Shown: positions 8,969 through 17,576, counted from the first letter of the stretch. The stretch is 64,000 bases of DNA from Flavobacteriales bacterium (GCA_016702645.1 JADJDP010000009.1:62001-126000); one strand, 5' to 3'. Translations and numbers: made by a program. The notes: generated by a model from the sequence alone, not told the origin.

Positions 8969-10174
8969 ATGATGACGATGCTCCCGTCCCTTCGATGTTC
9001 GATCCCCTGGGCCTCTTGTCTGATCGGCCTTGCCGCCACAGCCCAAACCCAGCTATTGCCCGATCTGGCGGCAGCGCGCGGTGGCGGCATCTTGAGCAAC
9101 TGCGACACCTCCTTGCATGTTGGCATCAACACGACCATCCAGAACAATTACTACTGCTACTTCGCTCCCGAAGTGCAGGTCGGCAACACTTCCGTTGAGA
9201 GCCTGACCTGGAGCTACTATATGAACGGAGCCTTCGGACAACAGACCAGTCCAACGCTCCAACTGAACTATCCGGGCCAAGTGGAATATCCCGTTTGCCT
9301 CACGGTGGACGCATACGACCTGATCGCCCAGCAACCATGCAGTACCACCGTTTGCGACTTGATCACCCCCCTGCCGGATGTGAGTTGCATTTCATTGCAA
9401 GCCGCGTTCGGGATCGCCTCGGTGAACGGGAACACGATCACTTTCCAGAACAACTCCACGTTCGGGGAGACCATTCAGCAGGTCCTTTGGTCGTTCGGCG
9501 ATGGGGCCACTATCGCCGCCACGACACCGACGCATGATTTCATCGGTAGCGGACCCTTCGAGGTTTGTTTGACGGTTATCGGACCGGCCCCGGCCTTCTG
9601 CACATCCACGTTGTGCCAGTACCTCTACTTGGGACCCGGGAATGTCGACTGTCCGTTACTGATCGACCAGGGATTCATCATGTTGCAGTCTGAAAATCTG
9701 GTGGGTGTTCTGGACACGTCCAACACCTCCGGAATGAACAGCCGGATCGATTGGGATTTCGGGGATGGTGCGCTCGCCGAGGGCAATGTGGCCGTACATG
9801 CGTACGGCTCCCCCGGTGAATTCCAGCTGTGTGGCACCCTGAGAGCTTGGGGGCCGCTCTTGGTCGACACTTGCGTCACGAGCATCTGTCGTCCCGTCAT
9901 CGCGTTCCCTGTTCTGGTGACCGAGGAGTTGGTCGCTGTGCGAACGATGTCCGTACGACCCAATCCGTTCTCTTCTTCGATCTCGATTGTCGGACAATTG
10001 GTCGGAGCATTTTCGCTTTCGGTATTGGATGCGAGCGGACGCATCGTTCATGGACACGCGGCAAGAGCCGGATCTTCCTTGAACCTGGACCTGTCCCACC
10101 TCGAGGCCGGGGCGTATGTTCTGCGTATCGCAGATGAGCACGGCGCTTTGACCAGCCACATCATCAAGGAGTAG
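8969..10174 (+). CDS. Secreted PKD-domain protein with T9SS sorting domain
   Basis: The 401-residue protein has a signal peptide (CLIGLAATAQTQ) and an N-terminal domain with paired cysteines. Two PKD-like modules follow, with cores VLWSFGDGATI (about residue 173) and IDWDFGDGALA (about residue 262). The C-terminal T9SS type A domain contains SVRPNPFSSSISI and LEAGAYVLRI. It should be exported across the outer membrane by T9SS. It is the last gene of the sigma / membrane protein / PKD operon, 3 bp after the preceding stop, so it may be a direct output of that sigma factor or a cell-surface sensor feeding it (inference). Its modules carry the same Cys pattern as the twelve-unit protein at 536-4011. 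Confidence 0.85.
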   Translation: MMTMLPSLRCSIPWASCLIGLAATAQTQLLPDLAAARGGGILSNCDTSLHVGINTTIQNNYYCYFAPEVQVGNTSVESLTWSYYMNGAFGQQTSPTLQLNYPGQVEYPVCLTVDAYDLIAQQPCSTTVCDLITPLPDVSCISLQAAFGIASVNGNTITFQNNSTFGETIQQVLWSFGDGATIAATTPTHDFIGSGPFEVCLTVIGPAPAFCTSTLCQYLYLGPGNVDCPLLIDQGFIMLQSENLVGVLDTSNTSGMNSRIDWDFGDGALAEGNVAVHAYGSPGEFQLCGTLRAWGPLLVDTCVTSICRPVIAFPVLVTEELVAVRTMSVRPNPFSSSISIVGQLVGAFSLSVLDASGRIVHGHAARAGSSLNLDLSHLEAGAYVLRIADEHGALTSHIIKE

Positions 10175-10204
10175 CGCACGGAGGGGCTGCCCCCCTCCGT
10201 GCGC
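10174..10204. terminator. Bidirectional hairpin between convergent PKD gene and ssb paralog
   Basis: A perfect 13-bp stem (GCGCACGGAGGGG and complement) has a 5-nt loop. It begins at the last base of the PKD stop codon and lies 13 nt from the stop of the convergent ssb paralog. No T tract follows. Confidence 0.6.
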
Positions 10205-10217
10205 CGCTTCGGAACTA

Positions 10218-10574
10218 CTACTCTTCTGTAGCGGCCTCCTTGGTTGCGATCAGCTGGTATTCGCCGAGGACCACTTCCGTGCTGTAGCGCTTCTCGCCCT
10301 CTTTGGTCTCATAGCTGCGGTGCACCAAGCGGCCTTCTACCATCAGGGCGGTGCCCTTCTTCACCTGCAAGGCCAATCGTTCAGCCTGCTTTCCCCATGC
10401 CACCACGGAATGCCATTGGGTGTCCTGCTTCCATTCGCCATCCGCGGTGCGGAAACGTTCGTTGGTGGCCAAGCTCATCCTCAGCAGGTGCTGACCCTTG
10501 CCAAGGTCTTTGAGTTCGGGCTCATTGCCCAAATATCCCATCAGTTGCACTTTGTTCCTCATCGTCGTGATCAT
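10218..10574 (-). CDS. ssb: Single-stranded DNA-binding protein, second short paralog
   Basis: The 118-residue OB-fold SSB contains MRNKVQLMGYLGNEPEL, MSLATNERF, DTQWHSVVAWGKQAE and VEGRLVHRSYETKEGEKR. It clearly aligns with the copy at 6370-6726. It also lacks the linker and the acidic C-terminal tip, ending ATKEAATEE. It probably binds single-stranded DNA, but without a canonical tip it may not recruit the usual replication and repair partners. An upstream in-frame start at 10619 exists; ATG 10574 (MITTMRNKVQ) was chosen because the family N-terminus begins there. Confidence 0.87.
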   Translation of the reverse strand: MITTMRNKVQLMGYLGNEPELKDLGKGQHLLRMSLATNERFRTADGEWKQDTQWHSVVAWGKQAERLALQVKKGTALMVEGRLVHRSYETKEGEKRYSTEVVLGEYQLIATKEAATEE

Positions 10575-10717
10575 TGTATTTGGCGTTTTTCGTTCCGGGG
10601 ACAAAGCACTTCTGCTCACCTGCCGCGATCCGTATCATCCCCATTTATAGTCGATTGTGGCCGTTTGTCTTACGGCTGGAGACCCCGGGACAGGCGTTGC
10701 GCATTTTGCCTTTCGCC

Positions 10718-10725
10718 TATCTTTC
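10718..10725 (+). promoter_or_regulatory. Putative -7 promoter box for universal stress protein
   Basis: TATCTTTC is preceded by a TTG at 10697-10699 with an 18-nt spacer, as in Bacteroidota promoters (TTG, then TAnnTTTG). It lies 46 nt upstream of the start codon. Confidence 0.5.
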
Positions 10726-10771
10726 GGCGCTTCGCACGCAACCTGCAACGCGGCGATCAATCGCAAGGAAA

Positions 10772-11611
10772 ATGAGCGGAAAGAAGAACAAGATCCTCGT
10801 ACCGACGGATTTCACGAAGGTGTCCGACAATGCCATTGGGCATGCAATGCAACTAGCCTCCCATACCGGTGGCGAGGTGTACCTGCTGCATGTGGTTCCC
10901 AAGCAGAGCGAAGTGGATGAGACCCGCAAGAAACTGGAGATGGAACAGGAGCGCGCGCAGAAACTGAACGCCGCCGTTCCGGTCCACAAACTGGTGCGCG
11001 TTGGCTCCATCTTCGATGATATTGGCGACGCGGCGGTGGAGATCAACGCCGACCTGATCATGATGGGTACGCACGGGATGCGGGGGATGCAGTTCATCAC
11101 GGGTAGCCGCGCGCTGCGTGTGATCACGAGTTCCAATGTGCCCTTCATCGTGGTGCAGGAACGCCCTATCAAGGAGGGTGGTTATGATTCCATCGTGGTG
11201 CCGTTGGACCTGCACCAGGAAACACGGCAGAAACTCACCCTCGTTGCCGACATGGCCCGCAGCTTCAACGGCAAAGTGCATTTGATCACGCCCCGCGAGG
11301 ACGATGAGTTCCTTCACAAACAACTCGTCAATCACATCCGCTTCGCCAATCAATACCTCGACGAGCGCGGGATCGCACACGACGCCACCATCGCCAAGGA
11401 GGATAGCGGCGATTTCGTGAACGCAGTGGTGCGCCACGCAGTGGCCGTGGACGCAGACCTGATCACGATCATGAACCTTTCACAGGGCAACATTTTCGGT
11501 GTTCTTGGCGTGCCCTATGAGCAAGAGATCATCACCAACGAGGCGCAGATCCCTGTGATGTGCATGAACCCTCGCGATAGGGGATCGGGCGGCGGCTGGA
11601 CTTTCCAATAG
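10772..11611 (+). CDS. Universal stress protein, tandem two-domain form
   Basis: The 279-residue protein consists of two UspA-type alpha/beta domains. The first (residues 1-145) starts KKNKILVPTDFTKVSDNAIG and carries the nucleotide-binding loop GTHGMRGMQFITGS. The second (about 150-275) starts YDSIVVPLDLHQETRQKL and has a degenerate loop (NIFGVLGVPYEQ), so it may not bind ATP. Such proteins are cytoplasmic and linked to survival under stress or growth arrest. ATG 10772 was chosen because it is preceded by AAGGAAA and opens the first domain. The gene is convergent with the SpoIIE operon, with only 6 bp between stops. Confidence 0.9.
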   Translation: MSGKKNKILVPTDFTKVSDNAIGHAMQLASHTGGEVYLLHVVPKQSEVDETRKKLEMEQERAQKLNAAVPVHKLVRVGSIFDDIGDAAVEINADLIMMGTHGMRGMQFITGSRALRVITSSNVPFIVVQERPIKEGGYDSIVVPLDLHQETRQKLTLVADMARSFNGKVHLITPREDDEFLHKQLVNHIRFANQYLDERGIAHDATIAKEDSGDFVNAVVRHAVAVDADLITIMNLSQGNIFGVLGVPYEQEIITNEAQIPVMCMNPRDRGSGGGWTFQ

Positions 11612-11617
11612 GAACTG

Positions 11618-13411
11618 CTAGGCGCGCATCCCGATCACGAGGATGTCGTCCACCTGTTCGTGCGCTCCTCGCCATGCGTTGAAGGCATCGTTCAGAAGTG
11701 TTCGCTGGCGTTCGGTGGGGTGCGTGCTGATATCCACGAGCAGTTCGCGAAAGCGGCGGTACAGGAATTTCTTGCCCTTGGGTCCGCCGAATTGATCGGC
11801 ATAACCATCGGAGAAAATGTAGACCATGTCCCCGTCCAATAGTCGGATGCGGTGGTCCGTGAAGGGCTTTCCACTGAGGTCGAAGCTGCCGATGGCGTTC
11901 TTGTCCGGCGCAAAAGGCAGCACCTCTCCATCGCGTACGAGATAGAGCGGGCAATTCGCTCCTGCGTACTCGAGCACTTTTCGTCCTGGGTCGAAACTGC
12001 AAAGCGCCATATCCATCCCATCTCGCACAAGGCTGTGATCACGGTCCTTGTGCAGGGCTTCGAAGGCAATGCGATTGAGGTCGCCGAGCACTTCGCTCGG
12101 ACGTGATTTGCCGCGTTCCTTGGCAGCTTGGTTGAGTCCGTTGTGGCCAATGAGGCTCATGAACGCACCGGGCACACCGTGCCCCGTGCAATCCACAGCG
12201 GCGAACACCACGCGGTCGTCCACACGTTCGAACCAATAGAAGTCGCCGCTAACGATGTCCTTGGGGCGGTAGTAGACGAATGTGTCAGGCAGCAACTCCT
12301 TGATCCTGCGCTCGGGCGGAAGGATCGACTCCTGCAGGCGTTTGGCGTACCGGATGCTGTCGGTGACGTTCTTGTAGAGCTCCACGACTTTGCGGCTCTG
12401 GCGCTCCACCTCTTCCTTTTGCCGAACCACCTCCTCTGTTCGCTCCACCACCTTCATTTCCAGGATCCGTTCGCGCTGACCGAGCTCGTCCCGCATCTTC
12501 AGCAGGGCGTGGCCCAGAACATCCTCTTCGCTCAACGGTTGATAATCCGCAGCGAAATCCCCGGCGGCTACCGCATGGGAAAAATCCGTCGTACGACGCA
12601 AGCCCTCCACGAGCGAGGTCAGCGCCTTGCTCATTTCCCCTATTTCATCATTGGTGGCTCGCACCTTGGTGCGCGGGAACACCCCCCTGCCAAGGCTCAA
12701 GAGCACGTTGCGCAACCGTTGCACGGGGGCCACGATATCCCGCACGATCACAAACGCGACTATCAAGCCGATGACCACCAATGCGATCCCCATATAAAGC
12801 ACGAAGAACTTGAGCGAATCGAAGCTGCGGATCATGCCGCCGCCCAGTTGCCGCCGCTTGGCCTCCTGCATCTCCAAAAGCCTATCCAGTTCCGACAACA
12901 CCTTCGCGGTTTGTTGATCGAGCGGACCACCCTCTTCGGCGAGGTCGTTCCGTTCCATGTGCACGAACGGGTTGCTGTAGCTCTCCAGCGATGGCAACAT
13001 GCTCTTGATACGTTCGTGCAGCTCGAACAGCACGCCCAACTCCGTGGAGACCTGGTTCATCAAGGCCACTTCGTCGCGCCCCCAATGGGCCATGAGCGTA
13101 TCGATGCGGTCGAGCATCTGCGGCAACTCCTGTGTGGTGATCTCCACCAAGGCGGTCTTCTCCGGTGCGTCCGCGCGACTTTCCAGCAATGCCCAGTGTT
13201 TGATGAGCATGTGCGAGCTCACCGTGAGGTTGCGCAAACGAACAAGCGCGTCGACGGACGGAGAATAGACCTGGTTGATCTCCTCGTTGATGCCCCGACT
13301 GCGCTCCAATGTGCGGTTCGTGAGCACCACCACGAGCAGGGCGAAAAAGATGAACAGGCCGAAGCCCATCCCGATCTTTCGCCCGATGGTCATGCGCAGG
13401 GCCATCGCCAT
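11618..13411 (-). CDS. Membrane HAMP-SpoIIE protein serine/threonine phosphatase
   Basis: The 597-residue signalling phosphatase has TM1 at about residues 12-31 and a roughly 170-residue helical extracytoplasmic sensor region. TM2 is at about 206-225, a HAMP domain at about 228-280, and a coiled coil (about 320-365) leads into a SpoIIE/PP2C domain. Metal-binding motifs of that domain are visible: VSGDFYWF, VDCTGHGVPGAFMS and FSDGYADQFGG. SpoIIE-type enzymes usually dephosphorylate STAS-domain anti-sigma antagonists in partner-switching pathways. The ATG overlaps the stop of the preceding TPR gene (TGATG), so the two are translationally coupled. No STAS/RsbW pair is directly adjacent. Confidence 0.9.
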   Translation of the reverse strand: MAMALRMTIGRKIGMGFGLFIFFALLVVVLTNRTLERSRGINEEINQVYSPSVDALVRLRNLTVSSHMLIKHWALLESRADAPEKTALVEITTQELPQMLDRIDTLMAHWGRDEVALMNQVSTELGVLFELHERIKSMLPSLESYSNPFVHMERNDLAEEGGPLDQQTAKVLSELDRLLEMQEAKRRQLGGGMIRSFDSLKFFVLYMGIALVVIGLIVAFVIVRDIVAPVQRLRNVLLSLGRGVFPRTKVRATNDEIGEMSKALTSLVEGLRRTTDFSHAVAAGDFAADYQPLSEEDVLGHALLKMRDELGQRERILEMKVVERTEEVVRQKEEVERQSRKVVELYKNVTDSIRYAKRLQESILPPERRIKELLPDTFVYYRPKDIVSGDFYWFERVDDRVVFAAVDCTGHGVPGAFMSLIGHNGLNQAAKERGKSRPSEVLGDLNRIAFEALHKDRDHSLVRDGMDMALCSFDPGRKVLEYAGANCPLYLVRDGEVLPFAPDKNAIGSFDLSGKPFTDHRIRLLDGDMVYIFSDGYADQFGGPKGKKFLYRRFRELLVDISTHPTERQRTLLNDAFNAWRGAHEQVDDILVIGMRA

Positions 13412-14301
13412 CAGCGGTCTTCTCCGGGTGGCAGCAGTTCGTACAACTGGCGGAACCGCTCGGAGTTGGATTCGTCCTGCAAGCTGTAGTAGATGCCTTC
13501 CAGACCCAGCAGTGTCTCGCGACGCGTCGGGTTCATGTCATGCGCCTTCAGCATGTAGGGCAGTGCTTCATTGAAGAGTTCGCGAGCCACCTTTTGGATC
13601 TCTTCGATCGTGGGGATCTCATCATCGGCGTTGATCGCACGAATACGGTACACCCCAAGGTTGTAGTAGAGCGTTGCCAAATTGTAGTTGGCACCATAGT
13701 TCTCCGGTTCAAGGCGCAACACATCCTTGTATGTCCTCGTAGCCTTATCGAACCATTCCAATGCGGTCCGGTCCTGGTTGAAGCGCTTGGTGTAAACGGT
13801 GCCGAGCGCATTTCGGAACTCCAGTTCGCGCGGCTTCAGGTCGGCCTTTGGATCCACCCGTATCACGGCTTCCTGATAGTTGTCGAAGAGCAGGAGCGCA
13901 CGGGTCTCGTCGCCCTCGTTCACCGCTTTCGCGGCCTCGTTGAAGCAGGACCGCGCGAGGTAGTCATACGCCTGCATGGCGTTCTCGGCATAGGTGCTGT
14001 CCTTGTCCAATTGCAAGCACCGGTACAGGCTGTTCATTGCATCCTCGCGCGCACGATCGCCATCTGCCTGGTTGGCGGCGCCCTTGTACACATCCTTGTA
14101 AACGAACCCTCGCAGCAGCCATGCTTCGGGGTCTTCCGCATGCGCGGGGGCCAGCACCGCCTCGTCGATCAATGTGCGCGCCCGTGCGAGGTCGCCGGCT
14201 TGATATGTGCGCAGCGCTTCAACAAAGGGGTCTTGCGCATGGACCAGCGGGACCAGCGCAAGTGCGAAGAGTGCTATGGCGATGCGCAGCTTCATGGTCA
14301 T
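13411..14301 (-). CDS. Periplasmic tetratricopeptide-repeat protein
   Basis: The 296-residue protein has a signal peptide ending VHAQ (residues 1-22) and then helical TPR-like pairs. Examples are LRTYQAGDLARARTLIDEA, a FDKATRTYKDVLRLEPENYGAN unit and FNEALPYMLKAHDMNP. TPRs mediate protein-protein contacts. The gene lies between a YfiR-family gene (ATGA overlap) and a HAMP-SpoIIE phosphatase gene (TGATG overlap). It is therefore likely to work with both, for example by linking a periplasmic input to the phosphatase's sensor region (inference). Confidence 0.8.
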   Translation of the reverse strand: MTMKLRIAIALFALALVPLVHAQDPFVEALRTYQAGDLARARTLIDEAVLAPAHAEDPEAWLLRGFVYKDVYKGAANQADGDRAREDAMNSLYRCLQLDKDSTYAENAMQAYDYLARSCFNEAAKAVNEGDETRALLLFDNYQEAVIRVDPKADLKPRELEFRNALGTVYTKRFNQDRTALEWFDKATRTYKDVLRLEPENYGANYNLATLYYNLGVYRIRAINADDEIPTIEEIQKVARELFNEALPYMLKAHDMNPTRRETLLGLEGIYYSLQDESNSERFRQLYELLPPGEDR

Positions 14302-14837
14302 TCCTCCACGCGGTGCGCCAGGTTCTTGAGGGTGAGGCCTACGACCAGGCCGTGCTCTTGTGCATTGGACATGCTCAGTTCATACTTCAGGAGGTTGTCC
14401 ACCTTCACGAAGTTCACCACGGAGCCATCATCGAGCGCTCCGGCATACTCCGTGATCACGAGCGTTGGCTTGCCCTTCATTCGCTTGTAGATCTCGGGCA
14501 ACAGAGCCAGGTCTCCTTTGCCCACGAAGAGCATGTGGCAACGTTCCACCTCGGCGTTCCTCGGAAGCTTGCGTACCTCGATCGGCTGCTTGCCAATGGT
14601 GCGGGTGGAATACTGCTTGATCAGCTCCTGATAAAGGTTCGCCCCGCCTATGACCCCGATTATGAAGTTGCCGCTGCGCATGGATGCGTCCTTCCACTCC
14701 ACCAACTTCGCTATGTTGTACAGGTAGTTGGCTTGCAGGATGGAGGTGGTATCCTTTTCCGCGTCGCGTTGTGGTGGCGCAGCGGCACAAAGCAACAATG
14801 GTAAAAGCGCCAAAGCGCGCACGTATTTGCCCGGCAC
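14298..14837 (-). CDS. YfiR family (DUF4154) periplasmic protein
   Basis: About 179 residues. The core matches the YfiR/DUF4154 family: ILQANYLYNIAKLVEWK, FIIGVIGG, PIEVRKLPRN, CHMLFVGKGD and a final GLVVGLTLKNLAHRVEE. In Pseudomonas and E. coli, YfiR is a periplasmic repressor of a membrane diguanylate cyclase. Here no cyclase is present, and the gene instead starts an operon with a TPR protein and a SpoIIE phosphatase. A GTG at 14837 gives a compact signal peptide (VPGKYVRALALLPLLLCAAA). An ATG at 14882 is also in frame, but it would abut the divergent peptidase start at 14881. The 3' end overlaps the TPR gene by 4 bp. Confidence 0.75.
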   Translation of the reverse strand: MPGKYVRALALLPLLLCAAAPPQRDAEKDTTSILQANYLYNIAKLVEWKDASMRSGNFIIGVIGGANLYQELIKQYSTRTIGKQPIEVRKLPRNAEVERCHMLFVGKGDLALLPEIYKRMKGKPTLVITEYAGALDDGSVVNFVKVDNLLKYELSMSNAQEHGLVVGLTLKNLAHRVEE

Positions 14838-14851
14838 TGACAACCTGCCCG

Positions 14852-14859
14852 TAGATTTG
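14852..14859 (+). promoter_or_regulatory. Putative -7 promoter box for M28 peptidase
   Basis: TAGATTTG fits TAnnTTTG and lies 21 nt upstream of the peptidase start. A TTG at 14827-14829 stands 22 nt upstream, at the long end of the usual spacing. Confidence 0.4.
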
Positions 14860-14880
14860 GTCGTGCGCCTTGCCGATCCC

Positions 14881-16368
14881 ATGCCGAAGAAGAATGCCAC
14901 ATGGCAAAGTATCTGCCTGCTTTGTCTACGAACGGCAGTGCTTTGTTGCATCTGTCAACACGCCGGTGTTGACGTGCGGGCGCAGGTTCCGACGTGGTCT
15001 TCCGCTTTCGAACAAGAGGTGCAAGAGAACGCACAGGGATACCGGTGGCTCCGCTGGAGCACCGAACACATTGGTCACCGCCTCACTGGAAGTGCCCAAG
15101 GTGCCCGCGCAGAGAACCTCGCCGACAGCTTGTTCCGCGCCTCCGGGCTACCTGTCGTCGAGCGATTTCCGTTCACCGCTCAGGCATGGTCGCGCGGTAC
15201 GGTCCAGCTCACTATCAGCGATGGAGCGGGCGCGCTGCACATCGCTGCCGTGGCACTTGCCAATACGCCGCTTGAATCCTCCGTGGAGGCACCGCTGCTG
15301 GACGCCGGAAATGGCCTTCCGGAGGACTTGGCCCGTCTCGGAGATCGTGCAAAGGGGGCGGCCCTGTTGATCAACATCGGCTTGGTCGCAGCCATGGAGG
15401 GAGCACGCAACCTGCACCGGAGCGAAAAGGCGGCACTGGCAATGGAAGCTGGCGCTGCCGCGCTGGTCTTCGTGAACCAAGTGGAGGGTCACATCCTACT
15501 TACCGGAACAGCAAGCATCGATGGCACCCTGATCCCCGTGCCGGCGGCATGCATCGCTACGGAGGACGGGGTTGCGCTTCGTGAACGACTGTCGAAGCAC
15601 GAGGCACTTACGGCGCGGCTGGCGATGGGCAATCACAGCAACTTGGTGAGCGCATGCAACATCATTGCCGAGATCCACGGAACGTCGATGCCCGAAGAGG
15701 TGATCGTAGTGGGTGGTCATCTGGACTGCTGGGACCTCGCTACCGGCGCAACGGACAATGGTCTTGGTTCCTTTTCCATCCTCGACCTCGCACGTGCAAT
15801 GGCCGGCTTTTCCCACAAACCCGAACGTACCGTTCGGTTCGTGCTGTTCATGGGCGAAGAGCAAGGGTTGTTGGGCTCACGCGCCTTGGTGAAGCACTAC
15901 AAGGAGAGCGGGGAATTGGCGCGTGTCAAGTGCATGATCAATCTGGACATGAGCGGCAATCCACAGGGTTTTGGCGTAGGCGGCCCCGACGGCTGGGGAG
16001 ACCTGATAGGTGCGCTCTCAAAAGAGATCAGCACCATCGACACGACTTCGTTCCAGGGTAAGGTTAGCCAGGAGGTTTGGCTCCATAGCGATCATCAGCC
16101 CTTCCTGCTCGCTGGCGTTCCTGTGATCTATCCGCTCAGCGATCTGGGGAAGCACGTTTATGGATGCTACCACAGCAGCTGCGACGACATCCACTTGGTG
16201 GATCCGCAGGCCATGGTGAACAACGTGCGTTTCGTCGGCCAACTGATCTACCGCCTCGCAGCCACGCGCGATCTTCCTCCGGCCTTTTCCGAAGAGGGCC
16301 TGCGACAACGCCTGATCGATGCGAAGCTTGAACAACCGCTTCGCATCGGAGGTGACTGGCCGTGGTGA
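14881..16368 (+). CDS. Secreted M28 family zinc aminopeptidase
   Basis: The 495-residue protein has a signal-type N-terminus, a PA domain inserted at about residues 150-260, and an M28 catalytic domain. Zinc-binding and catalytic positions are visible: VVGGHLDCWD (His, Asp), ATDNGLGS (Asp), FMGEEQGLLGS (Glu pair), INLDMSG (Asp) and the distal His in CYHSSCDD. It would remove N-terminal residues from peptides in the periplasm or outside the cell. A second M28 enzyme is at 27771-29282, with low similarity outside the motifs. The gene is divergent from the YfiR operon and convergent with ferritin. Confidence 0.9.
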   Translation: MPKKNATWQSICLLCLRTAVLCCICQHAGVDVRAQVPTWSSAFEQEVQENAQGYRWLRWSTEHIGHRLTGSAQGARAENLADSLFRASGLPVVERFPFTAQAWSRGTVQLTISDGAGALHIAAVALANTPLESSVEAPLLDAGNGLPEDLARLGDRAKGAALLINIGLVAAMEGARNLHRSEKAALAMEAGAAALVFVNQVEGHILLTGTASIDGTLIPVPAACIATEDGVALRERLSKHEALTARLAMGNHSNLVSACNIIAEIHGTSMPEEVIVVGGHLDCWDLATGATDNGLGSFSILDLARAMAGFSHKPERTVRFVLFMGEEQGLLGSRALVKHYKESGELARVKCMINLDMSGNPQGFGVGGPDGWGDLIGALSKEISTIDTTSFQGKVSQEVWLHSDHQPFLLAGVPVIYPLSDLGKHVYGCYHSSCDDIHLVDPQAMVNNVRFVGQLIYRLAATRDLPPAFSEEGLRQRLIDAKLEQPLRIGGDWPW

Positions 16369-16371
16369 TCT

Positions 16372-16887
16372 TTACCGTGCCTTGTCCTGGGCGGGTGCGC
16401 TTGTCATCACTTCCAGGTCGCGGTCGAAGAGATAAAGCCCGCCCTTGTCGTTGCCGATCAAGTTCAGTTTGTCGATGAGCGTGCGCGCCAAGGCTTCCTC
16501 TTCGATCTGTTCTCCCACGTACCACTGCATGAAGTTGTGCGTGGTGTAGTCCTTCTCCTTCAAACAGAGGTCAACGACCTTGTTGATCTCGTGGGTCACC
16601 CTGGTCTCGTGGTCGAGCAATGCCTTGAAGATGTCCGTGATGGTCTTGTAATTGGTTCCGGGCTGCTTCAGTGCAGAAACCACTGCATGACCGCCGCGTT
16701 CATTGATGAACTTGATGAGTTTGAGCATGTGCAGGCGCTCCTCGTCGCTGTGGCGATAGAGAAAGGCGGCCGTCCCGCTCAGGCCTTGGTTCTCGGCCCA
16801 AGAAGCCATGGCGAGGTACGCCTGGCTGCTCATGGCCTCGGTGGCCACTTGTCCGTTCAGTGCTTCTTCGATCTTCTTGCTGAGCAT
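16372..16887 (-). CDS. ftnA: Ferritin
   Basis: The 171-residue non-haem ferritin is a four-helix bundle that oxidises Fe(II) and stores it as mineral in a 24-mer shell. Iron ligands of the ferroxidase centre are recognisable in the segments ALNGQVATEAMSSQAYLAM, HSDEERLHMLKL and NFMQWYVGEQIEEE. The start MLSKKIEEAL is the typical family N-terminus. A TACTTTTG box lies 20 nt upstream on the same strand (16907-16914). The gene is convergent with the M28 peptidase with a 3-bp gap. Confidence 0.93.
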   Translation of the reverse strand: MLSKKIEEALNGQVATEAMSSQAYLAMASWAENQGLSGTAAFLYRHSDEERLHMLKLIKFINERGGHAVVSALKQPGTNYKTITDIFKALLDHETRVTHEINKVVDLCLKEKDYTTHNFMQWYVGEQIEEEALARTLIDKLNLIGNDKGGLYLFDRDLEVMTSAPAQDKAR

Positions 16888-16906
16888 GGTGCTGGTACTG
16901 TTGTGC

Positions 16907-16914
16907 CAAAAGTA
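16907..16914 (-). promoter_or_regulatory. Putative -7 promoter box for ferritin
   Basis: The minus strand reads TACTTTTG, an exact TAnnTTTG match, 20 nt upstream of the ferritin start codon. Confidence 0.5.
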
Positions 16915-16934
16915 ACGCCGTCCGGTGCGCCGGT

Positions 16935-17498
16935 TCAGCGCTTGTTGAAGTTGTTCATGGCGCTGGCCACGCCCAACAGTCCGAACTGGAGAATAGCCTT
17001 GCCCGCCAACTCGATCCGCTCGCCCAGGGTCCTGCGCTCCTCCTCGGTCCACGCCCCCAAAACGTATTCGCTCTGACGACCTCGGGCAAAATCGCTGCCG
17101 ATGCCAAAGCGCAGGCGCGGGAAATCCTCTGTTCCTATGGTCTCGATAATGCTCGTCAGCCCGTTGTGGCCCCCGGCACCTCCTTTCGCGCGTATCCTCA
17201 CTGAACCGAAGGGCAGCGCCAGGTCATCGGTAACCACCAAGAGGCGATCCCCCGGAACATTCTCCTGGTCCATCCAATAGCGCACGGCTTTGCCGCTAAG
17301 GTTCATGAAGGTGCCGGGCTTGATCAGGATGAACGAACGCCCTTTATGGCGAAGCTCTGCGCGATCGGCGTAGCGATCCGGGGCGAATCGTACGGCAGCT
17401 GTCGTGGCCAATGCATCCACTATTTGGAATCCGATGTTGTGTCGTGTTCCGGCGTACTCTTCGCCGGGATTGCCCAGTCCCGTTATCAGGTACTTCAT
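16935..17498 (-). CDS. pth: Peptidyl-tRNA hydrolase
   Basis: The 187-residue enzyme releases tRNA from peptidyl-tRNA that has dropped off ribosomes. The family N-terminus YLITGLGNPGEEYAGTRHN holds the conserved Asn and the catalytic His. Later motifs are LIKPGTFMNLSGKAV, the Asp-bearing VVTDDLALPFG and KGGAGGHNGLTSI. It is the third gene of a prs / rplY / pth run on the minus strand, a common arrangement. A strong terminator lies between rplY and pth, so pth may also have its own promoter. Confidence 0.95.
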   Translation of the reverse strand: MKYLITGLGNPGEEYAGTRHNIGFQIVDALATTAAVRFAPDRYADRAELRHKGRSFILIKPGTFMNLSGKAVRYWMDQENVPGDRLLVVTDDLALPFGSVRIRAKGGAGGHNGLTSIIETIGTEDFPRLRFGIGSDFARGRQSEYVLGAWTEEERRTLGERIELAGKAILQFGLLGVASAMNNFNKR

Positions 17499-17504
17499 TG
17501 CGGG

Positions 17505-17540
17505 TGCAAAAGAAACGGACCCGGCGTGTGCCGGGTCCGT
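17505..17540 (-). terminator. Intrinsic terminator after L25 gene
   Basis: A perfect 11-bp stem (ACGGACCCGGC and complement) with a 4-nt loop is followed on the minus strand by TTTCTTTTG. It lies 36 nt past the L25 stop and just upstream of pth. Confidence 0.8.
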
Positions 17541-17576
17541 TCATGAAAAGGAATCTGGATCGCTGTAGCCTTGGGA

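Noticed and set aside
12128..13489. Long plus-strand open frame (453 codons) opposite the SpoIIE phosphatase gene
   Set aside because: It lies wholly antisense to a clear phosphatase gene and the TPR gene end, and its His/Gln/Leu-rich translation has no domain. It arises from codon bias in GC-rich DNA.
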